This document shows positions 28,439 through 36,683 of a stretch of DNA of 64,000 nt, piece by piece. The notes beneath the pieces are model-generated. The model did no database searches and was not told where the DNA came from. It saw only the letters and a list, made by a program, of their open reading frames with translations. The translations under genes and the position numbers were made by a program. Source of the stretch: Burkholderiaceae bacterium (GTDB taxonomy: Bacteria > Pseudomonadota > Gammaproteobacteria > Burkholderiales > Burkholderiaceae_C). The number at the start of each line of letters is the position of its first letter. Within the stretch, counting starts at the first letter, position 1. The stretch lies in the NCBI GenBank assembly GCA_030654805.1, contig JAURWR010000017.1:45722-109721 (forward strand). The letters run 5' to 3'.

Positions 28439-30807
28439 TCGCGTGTCTTCAGAGCCGCCACCATGTCGAGCCGGTCGATGCGCCGGCGCACCACCAGGGC
28501 ACTGCCGAGCGCCGCACCGACCACGCACAGCGCCGCCCAGGCGTAGGTGCGCGGCAGGATCACCACCGGGAAGTAGAACTGATCGTTCTTCAGCGCGATC
28601 GTCAGCACGTGCACCAGCGCCCAGCCGAGCAGCATGCCCAGCGGCAGCGCCAGCGCGACCACGATGACCATCTCGCCGAGCAGCAGGCCGGACACCTCGG
28701 CGCGGGTGAAGCCGAGCACGCGCAGGCTGGCCAGTTCCCAGGTGCGCTCGGCCAGCGCGATGCGTGCGTTGTTGTAGACGACCCCGACCGCGATGATGCT
28801 CGCGAACACCGTCAGCACCGTGCTCATGATGCGCACGTTGCGCGCGCTGAGTTCCTGCATGTTGCGCAGCATGGTCGCTTTGCTGAAGGCGCCGGCCACC
28901 CGGGGCAGTTGGCGCGTGGCCTCCAGCACCTCGGCCTCGCGGCCCCGCTCGACCGCCATCATGAAGCCGGTGGACAGATCGCCGTCGCCGAGCGCCCGGT
29001 TCAGCGCCGGCCGGTTCATGTAGGCGTTCAGCCCCATCATCTCGCGAACCGTCGCATCGACCACCAGATCGAGCGTGCGGGCACGGCCCTCGAGCACCTC
29101 GACCTGCACCCGGTCTCCGGGCCGCACGCCGAGCTTGTCGGCCAGGCGGTCAGTGAGCACCAGTCCGTCACCGAGCGGCTGCTGCTGCCGGCGATCGACG
29201 TCGACGATGCGGTACAGCTCCGGTTGCGCCGCATAGCCGCGCAGCTGGCTGCGCTCGCGACGGTGACCATGCACCAGCGTGACCGGCACGTAGCGGTTCG
29301 ATTCGACCTCGGTGACACCGGGCAGCCGGGCCAGTTCACGGCCCGACGCATCGATCACCGGGTCCAGCGTCCACACTGCCACGTCGTTGCGCATCGCGAG
29401 CGTGAACTGCGTGTCGACGATGGCTTCGATCGCGTCGCGCAGGAAATTGCCCATCACGACGATCGCCACCGACACCGCGACCCCGCCGACCGCCAGCGCG
29501 GTGCGCCCGGGCCGTCGCTCCATCTGACGCAGGATCATCCGCAGGCCGGTGGGAATGCGCGTCCATCCCAGCCGCTCGACGAGCGTGCGGCGGTAGCGGC
29601 CCGGTGCCTGCGGACGCATCGCCTCGGCCGGCGCCAGGCGCACCGTGGCCGCGATCGCGTTCAGCGTGCCGAGCACCGCGGTACCCACCGTCAGTGCGCC
29701 ACTGACGACCAGCAGCCAGGGCGCCACCCGGTGCTCGAAGCTCGGGAAGCGGAAGAAGTCGGCATACAGCCGCGTCAATGCGGCACCGAGCTGGTCACCT
29801 ATCACCAGACCCAGCAGCCAGCCGATGCTGACGATGGCCAGCACCATCTTCAGGTAGTGCGTGGCGATGGTCACGTTCGGGTAGCCCAGGGCCTTCAGCG
29901 CGGCGATCTGTTCACGCTGCGTGGAAACGAGCCGTGTGATCACCACGTTGAGCAGGAAGGCCGCCACGCCCAGGAAGATCGACGGCAGCATCGTGCCCAG
30001 CACGCGCTGTTCCTTGATCTCGTTGTTCAGCATCGAGTGCGAGGTCTGGTCCGTGCGGCCATTCGCCTGACGGCCTCCGTACGCATCGAGCACCTCGGTC
30101 AACCCGTCGATCACCGCGCGCTCGTTGCCGTGCGGTGCCAGCTTCACCGCCAGCCGGTTGAACGCGCCCGCCATGTCGTAGGCCGCGGCCAGCGCCTCGT
30201 GATCGACCCAGAAGACGCCGAAGCCGCGCTGGTCGGGCATGCCCCAGAGCCCCGCGAAAACGTACTCCGGCGACAGCGCGACGCCGGTCATCAGCAGCGT
30301 GCGCCGCTTGCCGTTGATCAGTGCCGAAAGGCGCGAGCCGGGTGCCAGACCGTTGGCCGAGGCGAACGCTTCCGAGACCCAGGCCGGGATCGCACCGTCG
30401 GGAAGCGGTCGGCCGGGAGAGGCCGGAGCGGCCGCGTTGCGCAGGATGACGAGGTTCATGCGCGCCGGCCGACGCGGGTCGACGCCGATCAGCTGGCCGA
30501 CGATCGGTTCGCTGCGCCCTTCGATCTCGACGCGCACCGCCATCTCGACGCTGGTCTGCACGTCGGCCACGCCGGGCAGCGAACGCAACGTCTCGGCCAC
30601 GGCCAGCGGAGCCCGCTTCAGGCCGCCGAACACGTCGGCAAAGCGTGCTTCCGCGTAGAAGTTGTCACGTGCGAGGGCCAGTGAATCGACCGCCGACAGT
30701 GTGGTGACGAAGCCGGCGACGCCGCTGGCGACCACCAGCGCGATGGTGAGCACCTGGCTCCACATCGCACGCAGATCACGGAACAGCTTGCGGTCCAGGG
30801 CCTTCAT
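28435..30807 (-). CDS. ABC transporter permease, FtsX/MacB-like (two FtsX modules)
   Basis: The 790-residue membrane protein has an N-terminal helix followed by a large periplasmic region, then a group of helices (FLGVAAFLLNVVITRL and following). The pattern repeats in the second half and ends in three helices (MSTVLTVFASIIAVGVVYNN, LLLGEMVIVVALALPLGMLL, TYAWAALCVVGAALGSAL). This layout matches two FtsX permease modules in one chain, as in exporters of lipids or lipoproteins. Cargo is unknown. It starts 1 nt after the stop of the ATPase gene. Confidence 0.9.
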   Translation of the reverse strand: MKALDRKLFRDLRAMWSQVLTIALVVASGVAGFVTTLSAVDSLALARDNFYAEARFADVFGGLKRAPLAVAETLRSLPGVADVQTSVEMAVRVEIEGRSEPIVGQLIGVDPRRPARMNLVILRNAAAPASPGRPLPDGAIPAWVSEAFASANGLAPGSRLSALINGKRRTLLMTGVALSPEYVFAGLWGMPDQRGFGVFWVDHEALAAAYDMAGAFNRLAVKLAPHGNERAVIDGLTEVLDAYGGRQANGRTDQTSHSMLNNEIKEQRVLGTMLPSIFLGVAAFLLNVVITRLVSTQREQIAALKALGYPNVTIATHYLKMVLAIVSIGWLLGLVIGDQLGAALTRLYADFFRFPSFEHRVAPWLLVVSGALTVGTAVLGTLNAIAATVRLAPAEAMRPQAPGRYRRTLVERLGWTRIPTGLRMILRQMERRPGRTALAVGGVAVSVAIVVMGNFLRDAIEAIVDTQFTLAMRNDVAVWTLDPVIDASGRELARLPGVTEVESNRYVPVTLVHGHRRERSQLRGYAAQPELYRIVDVDRRQQQPLGDGLVLTDRLADKLGVRPGDRVQVEVLEGRARTLDLVVDATVREMMGLNAYMNRPALNRALGDGDLSTGFMMAVERGREAEVLEATRQLPRVAGAFSKATMLRNMQELSARNVRIMSTVLTVFASIIAVGVVYNNARIALAERTWELASLRVLGFTRAEVSGLLLGEMVIVVALALPLGMLLGWALVHVLTIALKNDQFYFPVVILPRTYAWAALCVVGAALGSALVVRRRIDRLDMVAALKTRE

Positions 30808-30808
30808 C

Positions 30809-31504
<696 letters not shown>

Positions 31505-31607
31505 CGGGACGACTTCATGGGAGGGGGTTGGCGGCAAAGCTCAAGTCACCATTGGACAGCATCGCCGACCGAAAGCCGCCCCCCGCGCCGTCGCCGGCGC
31601 CTGCCGC

Positions 31608-31934
31608 TCAGCGCCGCGAGATCAGCATGCCGATCAGCGCACCGACCGCCGCAGCCACGCCCATCGACGCGTACGGATGATCGTGAACCGCGTTGTCGGC
31701 GGTGCGCGCCGCCCGTCGCGCCTTGCGCAGGGCGTTGTCCTGCAGCGTTTCGAGCTCGTCCCTGGCGCCTTTCAGGGTGGCCTCGAAGCGGTCGCGAACC
31801 GCATCGACCTGCTGGTTCCCGCTGCGCTGAACCGCCTTCATCAGGTGTTCCGATTCACGGACCAGATCGTGAAGATGGCTGGCGAGGCGCTCGCGGGCGT
31901 CATCGGCCAGGTTGGAAGCGGTCGTGGTATCCAT
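31608..31934 (-). CDS. DUF883 (ElaB/YqjD-like) membrane-anchored protein
   Basis: A 108-residue protein: a long charged helix (about residues 5-80), then a C-terminal glycine-bearing membrane segment VAAAVGALIGMLISRR. This is the layout of the ElaB/YqjD family, which in E. coli is tail-anchored in the inner membrane, binds ribosomes and rises in stationary phase. It follows the regulator gene by 38 nt on the same strand. Confidence 0.88.
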   Translation of the reverse strand: MDTTTASNLADDARERLASHLHDLVRESEHLMKAVQRSGNQQVDAVRDRFEATLKGARDELETLQDNALRKARRAARTADNAVHDHPYASMGVAAAVGALIGMLISRR

Positions 31935-31972
31935 CCGGGACTCCTTGGGTTTGAAACATGCGGAAATTCAAG

Positions 31973-32881
31973 TCAGTGGGTCACGGCCGCCGCGGCACCG
32001 GCCCGGTGAGACGACCGCCTCGGGGCGGTCTCGGAACCGTCGCGGCGCGGCGTCTCGTCGACCAGACCGCGGGTGTTGCGGGTGCGTGCCTTCAAGCCGC
32101 CGAAGTCGACGATCTCGATTTCCCGGTTGTCGACGCGCAGCAGGCCGTTCTCGACAAAATTGCTGAACGACCGGCTGACCGTCTCATGGGCCACGCCCAG
32201 CAGGCTCGCGATGTCACGCCGGCTCATTCGCAGCAGGAAGCGGCGCGGCGACTGACCGCGTTCGGCCATGCGGTTGGACCACCAGACCAGGAAGCGCGCC
32301 AGCCGAACATCGGACGAGACCGCCGCCATCATTTCCGTGATCTGACCGGCACGGGTCAGCTGGCGGCTGAGCGCGACCTGCAGCACGTGATCGAACCTCA
32401 GCGACAACCTGCGCCAGCCGTTGATCTCACGAATCGGCAGCGCGTACACGCTCGAGTCCTCGAGGGACACGGCACCCATGCGCTGCGCGTCGCCGCACAT
32501 CGCCTCGAACGCCAGCACCTCGCCCTGGCCCGCGAAGGCCAGCACCTGCTCGTAGCCGTCCTCGGCCGTCCTGATGCACTTGAACGTGCCCGTCCGAACC
32601 ACGTAGACATGACTGGAGCAGGCCCCCTCGAGCAGCAATGCGGCGCCGGCTCGAACTTGCCAGATGGGCACGCTGAAGTCCGGCTCGTGAGGCACGCCAT
32701 CCCGCGTGCAGCCCATCAGTGTCAACAGATCGGACAGGGGGCTGGCCGTGGTCATCGGCATCAGGGCGCAACGGCTGTTCGACCAGATGTCGGCATGGAC
32801 GATGCAATCTGCGGGCAGGCTCTTCGCTGGGGTCATGGTCATCTCCGATGGTGTGAGCGCGCTCGGCTCTGGTGTGGACAT
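31973..32881 (-). CDS. CRP/FNR-family transcription regulator without FNR cysteine motif
   Basis: This 302-residue regulator has a cyclic-nucleotide-like beta-roll (about 65-165), a dimer helix and a winged helix-turn-helix. The recognition helix reads HETVSRSF, giving the E..SR pattern by which FNR proteins read TTGAT-N4-ATCAA. Cysteines lie at 26, 38, 58, 88, 102 and 129. They do not form the clustered N-terminal trio plus central Cys of FNR (Tyr occupies the central position), so canonical 4Fe-4S sensing is unlikely. The C-terminus carries a 30-residue basic, low-complexity extension. ATG 32881 follows AGGAG. It is the best local candidate to act on the FNR-type sites of the island. Confidence 0.88.
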   Translation of the reverse strand: MSTPEPSALTPSEMTMTPAKSLPADCIVHADIWSNSRCALMPMTTASPLSDLLTLMGCTRDGVPHEPDFSVPIWQVRAGAALLLEGACSSHVYVVRTGTFKCIRTAEDGYEQVLAFAGQGEVLAFEAMCGDAQRMGAVSLEDSSVYALPIREINGWRRLSLRFDHVLQVALSRQLTRAGQITEMMAAVSSDVRLARFLVWWSNRMAERGQSPRRFLLRMSRRDIASLLGVAHETVSRSFSNFVENGLLRVDNREIEIVDFGGLKARTRNTRGLVDETPRRDGSETAPRRSSHRAGAAAAVTH

Positions 32882-33062
32882 AGCTTCTCCTGTGCGGTTC
32901 TCCACGACAATCGGCCTCGGCTGTGATTTGTGATCGGAATAGCGAGCGCCAGCACGTGATTACTCCGACTCGGGCATCGGACTATTCCTAATCGGCAACC
33001 GGCCGAACCACCGATTGAGACGGGACAAGCCGCGCCCGAAGACATCGATCACACTGGGGTGC

Positions 33063-33989
33063 ATGGGCGACAGGCGGCCGTTCGTTTCAGCCTGCAAGGG
33101 CATTCACGGGTCGATCGATGTCGGGCGGCGGCTGAGCCTCGGGTGGCTTTCACTGACCGCAGCGGGGCTGGCGGCTCCGGCCGCCAGCGCGCAGCCTGCG
33201 CCTGAGCCGATTCCGACCCTCGACGAGGCCGCCGCGCGCTACGCACGGGAGGTCGACCACCGACTCGTCGTTCCCGAAGCCGAGCAGGACTTCTATGCCG
33301 GTGCGCTGATGCAGTCCCTGACCGATGGCGGCGTGCGCGTGGATCGGATGCAGTGGGTCGTCGTAGTCGATCGCAGCGCCTGGGCGCAGGCGGTGATGCT
33401 GTGGGCGGTGGCTCCAGGCACCGCGCCGCGCCTGGTCGGCGCGTCGCAGGCGTCGACCGGGCGACCTTCGGGATTTGAGCACTTCGAGACGCCGACCGGC
33501 GTCTTCGAGCACCGCATCGACCCGCTGGACTTTCGCGCCGAAGGCACGCTCAACGAATTCGGCATCCGCGGCTACGGCGATCGGGGCATGCGCGTCTACG
33601 ACTTCGGCTGGGTGACGGCGCGGCGCGGCTGGGCGCCCGGTGAGCAGCCGATGCGGCTGCAGATGCACGCGACCGACCGGGACAAGCTGGAGCCCCGGCT
33701 GGGTCGACGCGAATCCAAGGGCTGCATCCGCATCCCGGCCACCCTCAACACGTGGATCGACCGCTACGGCGTGCTCGATGGGGCCTACGAAGAGGCGATC
33801 GCCGGCGGCAGGCGTTTCTGGGTGCTGCGCCGGGACCGGCAGCCGACGCCGTGGTCGGGTCGCTACCTGGTGGTCGTCGATTCCCGGCGCGACGCCCGGC
33901 CCGACTGGAATCCGCTGCCGGGTGCCGCCGTGCGTTCAAAGCCGCCGGCATTGAGTCAGCGCAACTCGATGACGGCAGCGCCCCCATAG
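33063..33989 (+). CDS. L,D-transpeptidase (YkuD) family, secreted
   Basis: The 308-residue protein begins with a long export signal (LSLGWLSLTAAGLAAPAASA). The YkuD catalytic motif is present as LQMHATDRDKL followed by ESKGCIRIP, with the nucleophile Cys after Ser-Lys-Gly rather than the usual Ser-His-Gly. The family makes 3-3 cross-links in peptidoglycan or attaches lipoproteins; the altered residue next to Cys may affect activity. ATG 33063 has only a weak ribosome site. Its 3' end contains the putative promoter site of cfa. Confidence 0.82.
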   Translation: MGDRRPFVSACKGIHGSIDVGRRLSLGWLSLTAAGLAAPAASAQPAPEPIPTLDEAAARYAREVDHRLVVPEAEQDFYAGALMQSLTDGGVRVDRMQWVVVVDRSAWAQAVMLWAVAPGTAPRLVGASQASTGRPSGFEHFETPTGVFEHRIDPLDFRAEGTLNEFGIRGYGDRGMRVYDFGWVTARRGWAPGEQPMRLQMHATDRDKLEPRLGRRESKGCIRIPATLNTWIDRYGVLDGAYEEAIAGGRRFWVLRRDRQPTPWSGRYLVVVDSRRDARPDWNPLPGAAVRSKPPALSQRNSMTAAPP

Positions 33990-33992
33990 CTT
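33951..33992 (+). promoter_or_regulatory. FNR-type promoter for cfa
   Basis: TTGAGTCAGCGCAA (33951-33964) matches 7 of 10 consensus positions. TAGCTT (33987-33992) is a TANNNT -10 placed 22 nt after it. Transcription would start near 34000, about 64 nt before the cfa ATG. The site lies inside the end of the L,D-transpeptidase gene. Confidence 0.5.
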
Positions 33993-34063
33993 CGACGCTC
34001 GGATGCAGTCCCGGAGTGGCCGGTGCCCTGCAGGCAGTTCGTGTTCAGATCCTGGAGCACACG

Positions 34064-35299
34064 ATGACGGCACTCTCTGCGTTGATCTCCACGCGTCTGA
34101 CGCACCTGCCGCGCAGGTTGGCGCTCGAGTGGCCGGGAGGGCAGGCCGGCCCCGATCCGGCCGAGGTACGCATCCGCCTACCTGATCGGAAATCGCTGAA
34201 CTGGCTGGCGCGCGGACGGGTCGGCACCATCGCCGACGCCTATGTTCGCGGTGAAGTTCAGATCGACGGGTCCCTGTCCGACGTGATGATGCTGGCCGGT
34301 GCGCTGGCCGGCAATCCGGTGCAGTCGGGTGCCAGTGAAACCTGGCCGCGCTGGTTCGGCGCGTGGCGTTCGCTGTGGCGTCACGACCGACGCAGGGACG
34401 CCGAGCAGGTGCAGTTCCACTACGACGTCTGCGACGACTTCTTTGCGCTGTGGCTGGACCCCGCGCGGGTCTATTCGTGCGCCTATTTCCGCGATCAGTC
34501 CATGACGCTGGCCGAGGCACAGCAGGCCAAGCTGGAGCACGTGTGCCGCAAGCTCCGGCTCGAACCCGGTCAGCGATTCCTGGACATCGGTGCCGGTTGG
34601 GGCGGCCTGCTGCTGTGGGCGGCGGAGCACCACGGTGTCGAAGCCACCGGCATCACGCTGTCGAGGAACCAGCACCTTCACGTGAACCGGTTGATCGACG
34701 AACGCGGCCTGCGCGGTCGCGTGGAGATGCGGTTGCTCGACTACCGCGATCTGCCCGACGACGAGCCGTTCGATCGAATCGCCTCGATCGGCATGTTCGA
34801 GCATGTCGGCCGGGCGCAGCTGGGCGCGTACTTCGCGAAGCTGGCGCGCCTGCTGCAGCCGGGTGGCTTGGTCATGAATCACGGCATCACCTCCGGCGGG
34901 CTGCGCAACGACCAGCTTGGGGGCGGTATCGGCGATTTCGTCGATCGTCACATCTTCCCGGGCGGTGAGCTGGTGCACGTCTCCGAAGCGGCGAGCAGTC
35001 TCGCGCAAGGCGGGCTCGAACTGCTCGATGCCGAAAATCTGCGCCCGCACTACGCACGCACGCTGTGGGCGTGGTCGGAGGCGCTGGAGCGCGAGCATCA
35101 GCGGGCGCGCGAGCTGGTCGGCGAAGCTGCGCTACGCGCCTACCGGCTGTACCTGGCCGGCTCGGCAATGGGTTTCGAGCGGGGGTGGTTGTCCCTGTAC
35201 CAGATGCTGGCGACCCGGCCCGACGGTGACATCGAGCACGGTTCCATGCGCGGCGCGCAAAGCGCGTATCCGTTCAACCGCGACTACATGGCTGGCTGA
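34064..35299 (+). CDS. cfa: Cyclopropane-fatty-acyl-phospholipid synthase
   Basis: The 411-residue SAM-dependent enzyme adds a methylene group across double bonds of membrane lipid chains. The N-terminal domain contains VGTIADAYVRGEVQIDGSL; the SAM site is FLDIGAGWGGLLLWAAE; further motifs are VYSCAYF, ITLSRNQ and SIGMFEHVG. Expected in stationary phase, acid or low-oxygen stress, fitting the island. ATG 34064 follows TGGAG. A putative FNR-type promoter lies just upstream. Confidence 0.93.
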   Translation: MTALSALISTRLTHLPRRLALEWPGGQAGPDPAEVRIRLPDRKSLNWLARGRVGTIADAYVRGEVQIDGSLSDVMMLAGALAGNPVQSGASETWPRWFGAWRSLWRHDRRRDAEQVQFHYDVCDDFFALWLDPARVYSCAYFRDQSMTLAEAQQAKLEHVCRKLRLEPGQRFLDIGAGWGGLLLWAAEHHGVEATGITLSRNQHLHVNRLIDERGLRGRVEMRLLDYRDLPDDEPFDRIASIGMFEHVGRAQLGAYFAKLARLLQPGGLVMNHGITSGGLRNDQLGGGIGDFVDRHIFPGGELVHVSEAASSLAQGGLELLDAENLRPHYARTLWAWSEALEREHQRARELVGEAALRAYRLYLAGSAMGFERGWLSLYQMLATRPDGDIEHGSMRGAQSAYPFNRDYMAG

Positions 35300-35331
35300 A
35301 TTGACGGGGACTCGCCGCGATCGAACGCTGG

Positions 35332-35372
35332 TTGAGATTGCTCAACGACGTTGCACCGCGAGGTCCTAGATT
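35332..35372 (+). promoter_or_regulatory. FNR-type class II promoter for hsp20
   Basis: TTGAGATTGCTCAA (35332-35345) is a clean inverted repeat and matches 8 of 10 consensus positions. TAGATT (35367-35372) is a good -10, 21 nt downstream. Predicted start near 35380, 63 nt before the hsp20 ATG. Confidence 0.75.
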
Positions 35373-35442
35373 CATTTGTCAGGGCGTCGCGATCGATGCG
35401 TTGCGTCTCCTGCCCACCACTGTTCAACCGATGGAGATCCTC

Positions 35443-35880
35443 ATGAATGCACTGACCCCCTTTGAAAGACTGGACGACATGTTCCCCGAGATGTTCCGTC
35501 GCTTCATGCGACCGGTGAAGGGCAGCAGCCTGAGCACCGAAGCGCTGGGCGAAATCCGGGTCGACCTCAGCGAGACCGACAAGTCCTACGAAGTCAGCGC
35601 CGAGTTGCCGGGTGCGAAGAAGGAGGACATCCGCGTCACGATCGACGGCAACTACGTGTCGATCAGCGCCGAGGTCAAGCGCGAGTCCGAAGAGGAAAAG
35701 AAGAAGAAGGGCGAGCGCACGGTCGTCAAGGAGCTGTTCTACGGCAGCGCGTCGCGGGGCTTCTCGCTGCCGCATGAGGTCGACGAAAAAGCCTCGGTGG
35801 CCAAGTTCGAGAACGGCATCCTGAAGCTGTCGCTGCCCAAGAAGCAGGAAGCGAGCAGCCGCACGCTGAACATCCAGTGA
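35443..35880 (+). CDS. Hsp20/alpha-crystallin small heat-shock protein
   Basis: The 145-residue holdase has an alpha-crystallin domain spanning about residues 35-140: IRVDLSETDKSYEVSAELPGA, SRGFSLPHEV and the C-terminal A.FENGILKLSLPK motif. A lysine/glutamate run (EEEKKKKGER) lies in the loop. ATG 35443 follows GGAG by 6 nt. The FNR-type promoter upstream suggests induction by oxygen limitation rather than only by heat. No heat-shock IR element was noticed. Confidence 0.93.
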   Translation: MNALTPFERLDDMFPEMFRRFMRPVKGSSLSTEALGEIRVDLSETDKSYEVSAELPGAKKEDIRVTIDGNYVSISAEVKRESEEEKKKKGERTVVKELFYGSASRGFSLPHEVDEKASVAKFENGILKLSLPKKQEASSRTLNIQ

Positions 35881-35883
35881 GAT

Positions 35884-35910
35884 CGAGGGGCAGCGTGAGG
35901 CTGCCCCTCG
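35884..35910. terminator. Terminator-like hairpin between convergent genes
   Basis: CGAGGGGCAG (35884-35893) pairs perfectly with CTGCCCCTCG (35901-35910) around a 7-nt loop. It fills the gap between the ends of hsp20 and the response-regulator gene. No T-run flanks it, so it may act as a bidirectional transcript-end hairpin. Confidence 0.55.
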
Positions 35911-35911
35911 G

Positions 35912-36655
35912 TCAGATGCCGTCGCCGCGCGAGGGCGGTGGTGGGGCTGCGGTGCCCGGCATGGGATCGAGATCGGCAGCACGGCCGAAGTTCGAGTCGG
36001 GGGTGCCGATCTGGTGTTCCAGGCCATAGCGAATCAGTGCGGCCATCGACGGCAGTTGCAGCTTCTCCTGGATGCGGGTCTTGTGCGTGCTGACGGTCTT
36101 GACCGACAGGTGGAGTTCGTCCGCGATGTCCGTCAGACGCTGGCCGGCGACGATTCTCTGAAGCACTTCGAGCTCCCGGTTCGACAGCTCGGCGTGGCGC
36201 GGCGCGCCCACCGCACCATTGAGCTGTTGCACCACGCGCTCGGCCAGGCTGGCTGACACGTAGGCGCCCCCGCTGGCGGCCTTGCGCACCGCAGCCACCA
36301 GTTCCGTCGCCGCGCTGTCCTTGGTGACATAGCCGCAGGCGCCGGCCTTGAATGCTCGAATCGCATACTGCTCTTCAGCATGCATGCTGAGCACCAGAAC
36401 GGCCACCGAGGGGTGCTCGGCCTTGATGCGCTTGATCAGCTCCAGCCCGGTCATTCCGGGCATCGACAGATCGACGATGGCCAGGCTGAAGTCCTGGTGA
36501 CGCATGATTTCGAGTGCCTGGAATCCGGAGCCAACCTCGGTGACTTCCCAGTCGCCGGCAATCGGCTCAAGCACGCGCTTCAATCCTTCGCGAACGATCG
36601 TGTGGTCGTCGACCAGCAACATCTTGGCTGCGTTGGGATTCTTCCGGGCGTTCAT
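35912..36655 (-). CDS. NarL/FixJ-family response regulator
   Basis: The 247-residue protein has a receiver domain with phosphoacceptor Asp 62 (VDLSMPGMTG), the acidic pair in LLVDDH and the conserved Lys in GYVTKDS. A LuxR/NarL helix-turn-helix follows (LSNRELEVLQRIVAGQ and LSVKTVSTHKTRIQEKL). A proline-rich tail (GTAAPPPPSRGDG) extends past the usual end. It is 28 nt downstream of the sensor kinase gene and its evident partner. ATG 36655 is preferred. Confidence 0.93.
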   Translation of the reverse strand: MNARKNPNAAKMLLVDDHTIVREGLKRVLEPIAGDWEVTEVGSGFQALEIMRHQDFSLAIVDLSMPGMTGLELIKRIKAEHPSVAVLVLSMHAEEQYAIRAFKAGACGYVTKDSAATELVAAVRKAASGGAYVSASLAERVVQQLNGAVGAPRHAELSNRELEVLQRIVAGQRLTDIADELHLSVKTVSTHKTRIQEKLQLPSMAALIRYGLEHQIGTPDSNFGRAADLDPMPGTAAPPPPSRGDGI

Positions 36656-36683
36656 GAGGATTCCTGATTCGTGAGCGTCGGGC

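Noticed and set aside
28408..30684. A 758-codon open frame on the plus strand
   Set aside because: Shadow of the ABC permease; the protein is His/Arg/Gln-rich with no recognisable fold.
31950..31972. Inverted repeat TTTGAA...TTCAAG between the regulator and DUF883 genes
   Set aside because: The spacing is wrong for FNR or CRP and there is no T-run for a terminator.
33015..33028. FNR-like site TTGAG-N4-GACAA before the L,D-transpeptidase
   Set aside because: Weak second half; the class II start would fall on the ATG itself, with no -10 present.
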